This document shows positions 30,912 through 37,243 of a stretch of 37,243 nucleotides of DNA, one piece after another (positions within the stretch are counted from its first letter, which is position 1; each line of letters begins with the position of its first letter). The position numbers and the translations under genes were made by a program. The stretch is taken from contig JANWIJ010000087.1 in NCBI GenBank assembly GCA_025449935.1, positions 1 through 37,243 of the forward strand, in the 5' to 3' direction. Source of the DNA: Chitinophagaceae bacterium (GTDB taxonomy: Bacteria; Bacteroidota; Bacteroidia; Chitinophagales; Chitinophagaceae). The notes beneath the pieces were generated by a model, which saw only the letters and a list, made by a program, of their open reading frames with translations, had not been told where the DNA came from and made no database searches.

Positions 30912-32006
30912 TTAATTCAGTTTACCAGTTTGCGAGGCGGGTTTCGATGCCGCATTCACTATCCGTCCTATCTGGATTTTTGCTTCCGGTCTTACACTTA
31001 ACAGCCCGGTCACCACCACTGTATCACCCGCTACAATACCTTCAGTTACCTGTACCCTGGACGAATCCCTGACGCCCGTGGTTATGTCTGCAAACACAGC
31101 GGTGCCTCCCTTGTACAGGATTATTTTTTTGCCCCTTGCCTGCGGCAATACAGCTTGTGTCGGTACAAGTAAAGCGTTTGGATTTGGGTCAAAACTCAAT
31201 TTTACCTTGGCAAATGCTCCCGGTATCAGCCGGTCATCTTTGCCTGTTATCATGGCCCTGACCACAAGGCTCCTGGTGTTTTCGGTTACATTGGATTCCG
31301 TCGCTATTACTTTTGCTCCCAATTTTTTGTCTGATCCTTCAAAACCAAATGTTACGAGTTGTCCCGTTTTTACCTGGTCAGTATATTTTTCAGGAATCGT
31401 GAAATCAAGTTTGAGCTTATCTGTCTGGTTGATTATCGCAATTACAGAAGCGGGAGTTACATACGCACCCGGGCTGATAGCTTTTAATCCCAGTTTACCG
31501 CTGAAAGGTGCTCTTACTTCTGTTTTACTGATCGTAGTCCTGATGATACCTATATCGGCTTTCAGGCTGTTTACCTGCAATAAGCTCAGGTCATAATCCT
31601 GCTGGCTGATACCCTGGATTTTCAATAACTGTGCCTGGCGCTCTTCTGTTTTTTGTGCGATACTTAATTGTACCTGCAATTTATTCAGCTGTGCCCTCAG
31701 GTCACCATCATAAAGTTTGGCCAGTAAAGTACCTTTTCCAACATACCTGCCTTCGGCCACATTCAGCTGGACGATTCTCCCGGACACTTCGGGGTGGATT
31801 TCTGCTACTTCGTTTGCTACAATGGTACCCGGAACTTCAATATCCTCCTGGAAGGGCTCCGGGTGTACTATATAGGCATCCACCCGCATGGGGGGTGGTG
31901 TTTTGGCGGCGGTGGTCTGCCGGGCATCAATCTTATTTTTCTTACTGCCACAGGCAATAAAAAATAAAACAGTGATTAATAATAACGAAACGCTTAGTTT
32001 TCTCAT
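30912..32006 (-). CDS. RND periplasmic adaptor (membrane fusion protein), lipoprotein
   Basis: A 364-residue adaptor with lipobox FIAC (Cys19), lipid-anchored in the inner membrane. It shows the lipoyl half-motifs VPGTIVANEVAEIHPEVSGRIV and RAPFSGKLGLKAISPGAYVT either side of a helical hairpin with AQKTEERQAQLLKIQGISQQDYD. Beta-barrel and membrane-proximal domains follow, with LVPTQAVLPQARGKKI and DSSRVQVTEGIVAGDTVVVTG. It is the first gene of the efflux operon. The start is placed at 32006; the longer frame to 32087 lacks a signal at its N-terminus. A -7-like box TACCTTTA lies 39 nt upstream. Confidence 0.92.
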   Translation of the reverse strand: MRKLSVSLLLITVLFFIACGSKKNKIDARQTTAAKTPPPMRVDAYIVHPEPFQEDIEVPGTIVANEVAEIHPEVSGRIVQLNVAEGRYVGKGTLLAKLYDGDLRAQLNKLQVQLSIAQKTEERQAQLLKIQGISQQDYDLSLLQVNSLKADIGIIRTTISKTEVRAPFSGKLGLKAISPGAYVTPASVIAIINQTDKLKLDFTIPEKYTDQVKTGQLVTFGFEGSDKKLGAKVIATESNVTENTRSLVVRAMITGKDDRLIPGAFAKVKLSFDPNPNALLVPTQAVLPQARGKKIILYKGGTAVFADITTGVRDSSRVQVTEGIVAGDTVVVTGLLSVRPEAKIQIGRIVNAASKPASQTGKLN

Positions 32007-32044
32007 GTGTTTGCGCTGTGCAATTGGGTTAAAAATCAGGCTGG

Positions 32045-32052
32045 TAAAGGTA
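32045..32052 (-). promoter_or_regulatory. Possible -7 box of the efflux operon
   Basis: Minus strand TACCTTTA, one mismatch from TAnnTTTG, 38 nt before the adaptor ATG. The nearest TTTG is 26 nt further upstream, longer than usual. No regulator gene is adjacent. Confidence 0.3.
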
Positions 32053-32148
32053 CTGCTAAATCGCAATGGTTTGGACGTCAAAAGCATGCAGCTCCCTGCA
32101 TCAAAAAACCGGGAAGTTTAAACGGTTCTTATAGTGGATAAGTGGAAG

Positions 32149-33306
32149 CTACGTCCTTGGCAACAAAGTTCTTTTCACTTTGTTTGATTGATGCAGTAAT
32201 TCCTGTTTCTCCTTACTTATGATCGTCACATGACCCATCTTCCTTCCGGGTTTTGTGTGTTTCTTGCCATAGAGGTGTACAAAGGCATTCTCAATTTTTA
32301 ATGTCTCTTCAAGGCCTTCATATTTTACTTCGCCGGTATGTCCCGGCGCCCCGATAATATTAACCATGATAGAGGGAAGAATGGCATCCGTATTTCCTAA
32401 CGGGTAACCAAGCATTATTCTCCAGAGCATATCAAATTGTGAACTGTAATGAGCTTCGATCGTGTGATGACCGCTGTTATGTACCCTTGGGGCCGTTTCA
32501 TTGACCAGTACATTTCCTTTTTTGTCGATAAACATTTCCACGGCAAAAATGCCGGGAGACTTAAAATTACGGACGACTGTCAGTGCAATCGCTTCTACCA
32601 CATAGAGGGTCTGGGTGCTTAATTCTGCAGGGCAAAGCTGGTAATCCAGGAGATTCAGGTCAGGATTAAATAACATTTCAACCGGTGGATATAAAGCGGT
32701 TTCCCCCTTTTCATTGATAGCGATCATCTGTGCAATTTCTTTATCGATGGGGATCATTTTTTCCAGGACGGCGGGTGCATCAAAGCCGAGAGCTAAGTCA
32801 TCTTTTTTCTTCAATAGCTGAACACCGCGTCCATCATATCCACCTTCACCGATTTTGTGTACTGCGGGTAAAAAGCCTTCCTGCTTTTCCAGCTCAGCCC
32901 GGTTATTGGTGATGATAAAACCAGATGCGGGTATCTGGTGTTGCTGGTAATATTGTTTTTGGAGAATTTTGTTTTTAATCGTTTTCAGCACCGGGGGCTT
33001 TGGATAGATCCTTACACCTTCTGCTTCCAGTTTTTCAAGCGCTTCCAAATTCACATGCTCGATCTCGATCGTAATGGCATCCAGGCCCTTTCCAAAATTA
33101 TACACAGCCTGGAAGTCCGTGATATCTCCTTTGGTAAAATGATGACAGAGATGAGCGGCGGGACATTCACTGTCATTTTCCATGACAAAAGTTTCGACGG
33201 GGTAATTGGCGGCTGCCTGGAGTAACATGCGGCCCAATTGCCCGCCACCAAGGATTCCGACCCTGGGTAAGGTCCCGCTCTCCCCGCTGCTTGAAGGTTG
33301 CTGCAT
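32149..33306 (-). CDS. purK: N5-carboxyaminoimidazole ribonucleotide synthase PurK
   Basis: PurK makes N5-CAIR from AIR, bicarbonate and ATP, feeding PurE. The 385-residue ATP-grasp protein has the N-terminal VGILGGGQLGRML (16-28), AVHKIGEGGYDGRGVQL in the ATP-binding part, and the C-terminal NETAPRVHNSGHHTIEAHYSSQF. All blocks of the family are present. It has a perfect TATCTTTG box only 4 nt before its ATG. In many bacteria purE directly follows purK; here about 6 kb of efflux and IVP genes intervene. Confidence 0.95.
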   Translation of the reverse strand: MQQPSSSGESGTLPRVGILGGGQLGRMLLQAAANYPVETFVMENDSECPAAHLCHHFTKGDITDFQAVYNFGKGLDAITIEIEHVNLEALEKLEAEGVRIYPKPPVLKTIKNKILQKQYYQQHQIPASGFIITNNRAELEKQEGFLPAVHKIGEGGYDGRGVQLLKKKDDLALGFDAPAVLEKMIPIDKEIAQMIAINEKGETALYPPVEMLFNPDLNLLDYQLCPAELSTQTLYVVEAIALTVVRNFKSPGIFAVEMFIDKKGNVLVNETAPRVHNSGHHTIEAHYSSQFDMLWRIMLGYPLGNTDAILPSIMVNIIGAPGHTGEVKYEGLEETLKIENAFVHLYGKKHTKPGRKMGHVTIISKEKQELLHQSNKVKRTLLPRT

Positions 33307-33310
33307 GAGG

Positions 33311-33318
33311 CAAAGATA
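33311..33318 (-). promoter_or_regulatory. -7 promoter box of purK
   Basis: Minus strand TATCTTTG followed by C, the textbook Bacteroidota form. It ends only 4 nt before the purK ATG, so the transcript would start at or near the start codon. No TTG is seen at the usual -33 distance. Confidence 0.5.
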
Positions 33319-33355
33319 GTCAGTGGAGTTTAAGGTTTCAGGAAGGTATTTTGAT

Positions 33356-33363
33356 TAAATTTG
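33356..33363 (+). promoter_or_regulatory. -7 promoter box upstream of hpd
   Basis: TAAATTTG, a perfect TAnnTTTG match, 143 nt before the hpd start. It gives a leader of roughly 135 nt that contains the hairpin at 33455-33507. No clear -33 element. Confidence 0.45.
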
Positions 33364-33454
33364 TACTATGATTCCGGACTATCCGCATAAGCGCTTTGCT
33401 GATAACAGGAGCAACTTTAACCTGCTGATGGAAACACTGGCCATGGATAGTAAT

Positions 33455-33507
33455 TGATTTTGAAAATTCAATCTTTCCATTTTCCCCCATTTCAAATTTC
33501 AAAATCA
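33455..33507 (+). promoter_or_regulatory. Leader hairpin touching the hpd start codon
   Basis: TGATTTTGAAA (33455-33465) is the exact reverse complement of TTTCAAAATCA (33497-33507); two more pairs follow after one mismatch. The 3' arm includes the A of the ATG. The 31-nt loop is pyrimidine-rich. In RNA this would bury the translation start. Confidence 0.45.
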
Positions 33508-34640
33508 TGAAAACAGAAACAATCAATAAAACCATTCAGCCAACCGAAGAAGATTTTCTCCCGCTGCAGGGAACAGATTATGTAGAATTCTATGTGGGTA
33601 ATGCCAAGCAGGCTGCCCATTATTATATGAGTGCCTTTGGTTTCCAGCCATTGGCCTATGCAGGACCGGAAACTGGAGTAAAAGACCGGGCCAGCTATGC
33701 AGTCCGTCAGCATAAACTCACTTTTGTTCTGACAACGCCGGTAAGACCGGATAACCCGCTGGCGGATCATATTTATAAACATGGGGATGGTGTAAAAGCG
33801 ATATCGCTGCGGGTCGATGATGCCAGCAATGCCTGGCAGGAAACTACCAGGCGGGGCGCCAAAAGTTATATGGAGCCGCAGCGGTTGACAGACAACCAGG
33901 GAGAAGTCGTTATGAGCGGGATTCATACCTATGGCGACACGGTACATCTTTTTATAGAAAGAAAAAATTACAGCGGCCCTTTTATGCCCGGTTACAGGGA
34001 ATGGAGCAAACCCCATTTTAAAACCGCCGATACCGGCCTGTTGTATGTGGACCATTGCGTCGGCAATGTAGGCTGGAACCAGATGAACCCCTGGGTGAAA
34101 TTCTATGAGGAGGTGATGGGTTTCAAAAATATCCTGTCATTTGACGATGAAGATATTTCCACGGAGTACTCGGCCCTGATGAGTAAGGTCATGAGCAGTG
34201 GGAACGGTTTTGTGAAATTCCCTATTAATGAACCGGCAGAAGGAAAAAAGAAATCACAGGTAGAAGAATACCTCGAGTTTTACAAAGGCGAGGGTGTCCA
34301 GCATGTGGCTATGGCCACGGCGGATATTGTAAAAACAGTTCGTGATTTGCAGAGCAGGGGCGTTGAATTTTTGAAAGTCCCCACTTCCTATTATGATGAC
34401 CTGCTGGACAGGGTCGGGCATATTGATGAAGACCTGGAGCCACTGAAGGAATTGGGAATCCTGGTGGACAGGGACAATGAAGGTTACCTGCTCCAGCTTT
34501 TTTCAAAACCGGTAGAAGACAGACCGACTGTTTTCTTTGAGATCATCCAGCGCAAAGGAGCAAAAAGCTTTGGAAAGGGAAATTTTAAAGCACTGTTTGA
34601 AGCTATTGAAAGAGAGCAGGATGCGCGGGGAAATTTGTGA
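33507..34640 (+). CDS. hpd: 4-hydroxyphenylpyruvate dioxygenase
   Basis: This Fe(II) enzyme converts 4-hydroxyphenylpyruvate to homogentisate in tyrosine catabolism. The 377-residue protein consists of two VOC modules. The metal triad is His183 (VDHCVGNV), His266 (VQHVAMATADI) and Glu345 (FFEIIQRKG). The C-terminal GNFKALFEAIEREQ helix (358-371) that gates the active site is present. The length is close to the bacterial norm, and the N-terminus is slightly extended as in eukaryotic forms. The homogentisate dioxygenase partner is not in the window. The leader shows a promoter box and a hairpin ending on the start codon. Confidence 0.95.
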   Translation: MKTETINKTIQPTEEDFLPLQGTDYVEFYVGNAKQAAHYYMSAFGFQPLAYAGPETGVKDRASYAVRQHKLTFVLTTPVRPDNPLADHIYKHGDGVKAISLRVDDASNAWQETTRRGAKSYMEPQRLTDNQGEVVMSGIHTYGDTVHLFIERKNYSGPFMPGYREWSKPHFKTADTGLLYVDHCVGNVGWNQMNPWVKFYEEVMGFKNILSFDDEDISTEYSALMSKVMSSGNGFVKFPINEPAEGKKKSQVEEYLEFYKGEGVQHVAMATADIVKTVRDLQSRGVEFLKVPTSYYDDLLDRVGHIDEDLEPLKELGILVDRDNEGYLLQLFSKPVEDRPTVFFEIIQRKGAKSFGKGNFKALFEAIEREQDARGNL

Positions 34641-34740
34641 ACCAACCGGGTCACAAACGGGCGGGTGAACATCAGATACTATATCCGCTAAGTGGATTTA
34701 CCTTTTTTGAATGGTATAATTATGTGCCCAGGCCGATCAT

Positions 34741-34772
34741 TTTGACCACATTGCGGTTAATCGTTATCTTTA
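34741..34772 (+). promoter_or_regulatory. Promoter of the transpeptidase-TonB gene
   Basis: TTTG (34741-34744), a 20-nt spacer, then TATCTTTA (34765-34772), one mismatch from TAnnTTTG. Both elements and the spacing fit the Bacteroidota housekeeping promoter. The leader would be about 60 nt and contains a small TTTAGC/GCTAAA stem. Confidence 0.55.
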
Positions 34773-34841
34773 GCAATAGTTTAGCTGTCTGGCTAAAATA
34801 AATATCTGGTACCTGTTGTTAAATCCTTAACTGGAACTGTC

Positions 34842-36038
34842 ATGAAAAACCTTTTTGTCATTATTTTCCTGGTGAGCAACTCAGTTGTTCTAACTGCGCA
34901 ACCTTCCCAGCAAAAGGGGGGAAACTCTTATTCCTTTATTGATTATCAAAAATCATTTCCACGTCCCAGCGAGGCTTTACTACGGAAGGAAGACACCCTG
35001 CAAAAGCAATTTGAAGAAAAAAAATTGGTATGGCCTGCCAAATACATTTATATACGTTCATTTAAGTATGACAGCCAGCTGGAAGTATGGGTAAAGAATG
35101 AAATAAAAGATCAGTTCCAGCTTTTCAAAACATACAGAGTTTGTGCCCTGGCAGGTACACTGGGTCCAAAAAGAATGGAGGGGGATTACCAGGTGCCCGA
35201 AGGATTTTATTATATCAATGAATTCAATCCCCGCAGTAATTATTACCTGTCATTAGGTATTAACTATCCTAATATTTCCGACAGGATGCTGAGTGACTCG
35301 CTGAGACCGGGCAGCGCTATTTATATTCATGGCAGTTGCGTAACGGTAGGTTGTATACCTATCCGCGATGAACAGATTGATGAGCTCTATATTTTGGCGG
35401 CGCATGCGAAAGACCAGGGACAGGATTTTATTCCTGTTCATATATTCCCGGTCCGGTTCACGAAAGAAAAGAGTGTGAAGTACCTGGAAAACCTTACCAA
35501 GGATGATCCCATCCTGAAAAAGTTTTCAGACAGGATGGAGGATGCGTTTGATTATTTTGAAAAATACAGGCAGATCCCCGTAGTCCTGATAGGGGATAAG
35601 GGTCAATATATCATCAATGATGTTCCACCCAGGAAGTCGAAGATGAAGCTAGATGAGAAGCCTGTTCAACGTCCTCCCCGTCCGACCCGCACCCGCAATG
35701 TGGGCAAACTGGTAGATGCCGTGCACCAATGGCCTCAATATCCTGGTGAGAAAGATGCTTTCATGCAGTACCTGGAAAAACTGGGAAAGGACATGGTAGC
35801 CTATCTTCCGGTGGGGATCAAAAAAGCACATGTGCAGGTTGAATTTGTCGTGGACACTGACGGGGTACCGGTCAACTTCAGGATACTGAAAGGTGTAAAG
35901 GAGGATGGCGGTGATTTCAATGATGAACTGTTGAGCCGGCTGGAGAATATGGGTACCTGGAAGCCGGCGCTGCTGCATGATAAGCCCGTGGCCAAAAAAA
36001 TGGTGCAGTCCGTTACGATCGAAGTACGGCAGCAATAA
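34842..36038 (+). CDS. L,D-transpeptidase (YkuD/YafK type) fused to a TonB C-terminal domain
   Basis: A 398-residue exported protein (signal 1-20, ending LTAQ). Residues about 65-210 form a YafK-like L,D-transpeptidase domain with catalytic Cys171 and His163 in the block IYIHGSCVTVGCIPI (160-174), and an upstream YRVCALAGTLGPK. Such enzymes make or cut 3-3 cross-links or link proteins to peptidoglycan. A proline/arginine-rich linker (262-287) leads to a TonB C-terminal domain (about 296-396) with PQYPGEKDAFMQYL, VEFVVDTDGVPVNFRILKGV and GTWKPALLHDKPV. There is no membrane anchor after the signal. It ends 2 nt before the convergent aspartate kinase gene. Confidence 0.88.
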   Translation: MKNLFVIIFLVSNSVVLTAQPSQQKGGNSYSFIDYQKSFPRPSEALLRKEDTLQKQFEEKKLVWPAKYIYIRSFKYDSQLEVWVKNEIKDQFQLFKTYRVCALAGTLGPKRMEGDYQVPEGFYYINEFNPRSNYYLSLGINYPNISDRMLSDSLRPGSAIYIHGSCVTVGCIPIRDEQIDELYILAAHAKDQGQDFIPVHIFPVRFTKEKSVKYLENLTKDDPILKKFSDRMEDAFDYFEKYRQIPVVLIGDKGQYIINDVPPRKSKMKLDEKPVQRPPRPTRTRNVGKLVDAVHQWPQYPGEKDAFMQYLEKLGKDMVAYLPVGIKKAHVQVEFVVDTDGVPVNFRILKGVKEDGGDFNDELLSRLENMGTWKPALLHDKPVAKKMVQSVTIEVRQQ

Positions 36039-36040
36039 AC

Positions 36041-37243
36041 CTATTGCAATAACAACTGGATAGTTTCCGGTGTCTGTTGGCAGAGCAATATTTTTTTCCC
36101 TTCCGTGAGTTTCTCAAAAACTTCCCGGGTATAATGCCGGACCGTCAGCAAGGATAAATTCCTGGTAACCTGTATATCTAAGAAAGTGGAGGCTTCCAGG
36201 GCAAGTTTCTCTATTTTCTCCGTCCAGTCATCAAGCACACAGACAAAACTGATGGCCCCATTCTGGGTCAGGTTGGGCCTGATATGCTGGGTTTCGAAAA
36301 GATGGTACAAATGCCCTACGTGCTGTTCCCCAACAAATGAAAAATCTTTTGAACTCATTTCTATCATCACCTGCTTTTCCTTGAGTACGATGATGGGAGG
36401 AAGATGATGCACTGGTTTATGATGAATGACGGTTCCGGGTAAAGCCGGATTGAGGAAGCATTTTACATAGAGCGGAATGTCTTTATTCTGCAGGGGTTTG
36501 ATGGTTTTGGGATGAATGACCTGTGCCCCGTAATAGGCCATTTCAATGACTTCGTTATAATTAAGTTCCGGGATGGAAATGGCATCCGGAAATTGTTTCG
36601 GATCAGCATTCATGACGGCTTCCACATCCTTCCAGATGGTCTGGCTTTCCGCATCCAGCATATTGGCAAATACGGCCGCGGTATAATCACTTCCTTCCCT
36701 GCCCAGCGTTGTACTTTCATTTTCATCGGTGGCCCCGATGAAACCCTGTGTGAGAACGATATTGGTTTGGGAGAATAACGGAACGATCAGGTTGTTTACG
36801 TTGGAACTGGTGACCTGCCAGTCGATATTCGCATCCCTGAAATCGTCATCTGTGCGGAGAATATCCCGCACATCTACCCATGTATTAGGGGTGCCGGTTT
36901 CCCGGAGATAGGCACTAATAATGGCTGTCGAGAACAATTCACCCGAACAGACCACCTGGTCATAGTAATAATCATACTCCAGGACAGGCTTGTCATGAAG
37001 CAACCATTCAACTTCGGTATAGAAGTTCTTCAGCTGTTTTTCGCAGGAAGGATACCCAGTAAGAAGAACCTGCCTGGCGGTGCTGAGGTGCTGTTCTTTG
37101 ACCTGTTCGAATAACTGCAGGGACTCTTCTTTTTTACCCGCAAAAAATGCATCCACCACTTTTTCCAGCGCATTGGTGGTCTTGCCCATAGCAGAAACAA
37201 TGACCAGGATTTTTTCAGCGGTGAATTGCTTCATGATACGACC
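36041..37243 (-). CDS. Aspartate kinase, 5' end outside the window
   Basis: Aspartate kinase catalyses the first step of Lys/Thr/Met synthesis. The visible part (about 400 residues) runs from the IVSAMGKTTNALEKV block through SGELFSTAIISAYL, LTQGFIGATDENESTTLGREGSDYTAAVFANML and IWKDVEAVMNADP to the C-terminal ACT region. The frame is open to the window edge (codons G-R-I before the ATG at 37234), and the lysine-containing KFGG start of the family is missing. The gene is therefore cut by the window, and 37234 is not its real start. The C-terminal regulatory part is short and diverged. Confidence 0.92.
   Translation of the reverse strand, partial: GRIMKQFTAEKILVIVSAMGKTTNALEKVVDAFFAGKKEESLQLFEQVKEQHLSTARQVLLTGYPSCEKQLKNFYTEVEWLLHDKPVLEYDYYYDQVVCSGELFSTAIISAYLRETGTPNTWVDVRDILRTDDDFRDANIDWQVTSSNVNNLIVPLFSQTNIVLTQGFIGATDENESTTLGREGSDYTAAVFANMLDAESQTIWKDVEAVMNADPKQFPDAISIPELNYNEVIEMAYYGAQVIHPKTIKPLQNKDIPLYVKCFLNPALPGTVIHHKPVHHLPPIIVLKEKQVMIEMSSKDFSFVGEQHVGHLYHLFETQHIRPNLTQNGAISFVCVLDDWTEKIEKLALEASTFLDIQVTRNLSLLTVRHYTREVFEKLTEGKKILLCQQTPETIQLLLQ

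Noticed and set aside
32007-32087. Longer membrane fusion protein start at 32087
   Set aside because: It would bury the lipoprotein signal behind 27 residues; the ATG at 32006 gives a standard signal with lipobox.
33368-33457. 29-codon ORF (MIPDYPHKRF...) upstream of hpd
   Set aside because: It starts 4 nt after the -7 box, so its ATG would lie at or before the transcript start. No family recognised. More likely leader sequence.
36041-37234. Aspartate kinase as a complete gene starting at 37234
   Set aside because: The frame stays open to the window edge and the conserved N-terminal KFGG block is missing, so the gene is cut by the window.

Overview
The window reads as a chromosomal segment of a Bacteroidota bacterium, most likely Chitinophagaceae or a near relative. 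The grounds are the small DUF4295 protein next to ftsY and rimO, a bshC (bacillithiol) gene, many lipoproteins with the cysteine close to the N-terminus, PorT-like barrels, an almost complete lack of Shine-Dalgarno sequences, and several upstream boxes of the Bacteroidota type TAnnTTTG. The taxon is inferred from gene content only. I saw no rRNA, tRNA or CRISPR array.

Layout. 1-3.6 kb: housekeeping genes (DUF4295, ftsY, rimO) followed by a TMEM175-like channel and a YjbR/MmcQ protein. 3.64-5.53 kb: a small accessory island. It holds a REP-associated tyrosine transposase (RAYT) bracketed by two imperfect palindromes, a 29-codon relic of a small acidic-protein gene cut off at the first palindrome, an AT-rich predicted secreted orphan, a hairpin-rich non-coding stretch, and an intact paralogue of the relic. 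5.6-12 kb: a large DUF5916 outer-membrane protein, polyphosphate kinase ppk1 and a GHL10 glycoside hydrolase lipoprotein. 12.1-20.5 kb: a complete set of enzymes for trans-4-hydroxy-L-proline breakdown to 2-oxoglutarate (DapA-type deaminase, semialdehyde dehydrogenase, epimerase, FAD-dependent D-amino acid oxidoreductase). It is interleaved with an alkylglycerol-monooxygenase-like hydroxylase, a stand-alone EF-Tu domain-3 protein, an NTF2-like lipoprotein and a secreted serine hydrolase.

20.5-25.4 kb: bshC, then (minus strand) a secreted caspase-TPR-barrel protein and a lipoprotein. 25.4-33.3 kb (minus strand): purK and purE separated by a tripartite RND efflux operon (MFP, RND, TolC) and a four-helix-bundle (23S-IVP family) gene. 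That gene is flanked by 32-bp inverted repeats, one of which forms codons 3-13 of purE and the other the stop codon region of the TolC gene. 33.5-37.2 kb: 4-hydroxyphenylpyruvate dioxygenase, an L,D-transpeptidase fused to a TonB C-terminal domain, and the 3' part of an aspartate kinase cut by the window end.

The least ordinary parts are the inverted-repeat four-helix-bundle element at purE, the RAYT/palindrome island with its truncated neighbour gene, the caspase-TPR-barrel and transpeptidase-TonB fusions, and a hairpin touching the hpd start codon. Four convergent gene pairs end within 0-11 nt of each other or overlap, leaving no room for ordinary terminators.
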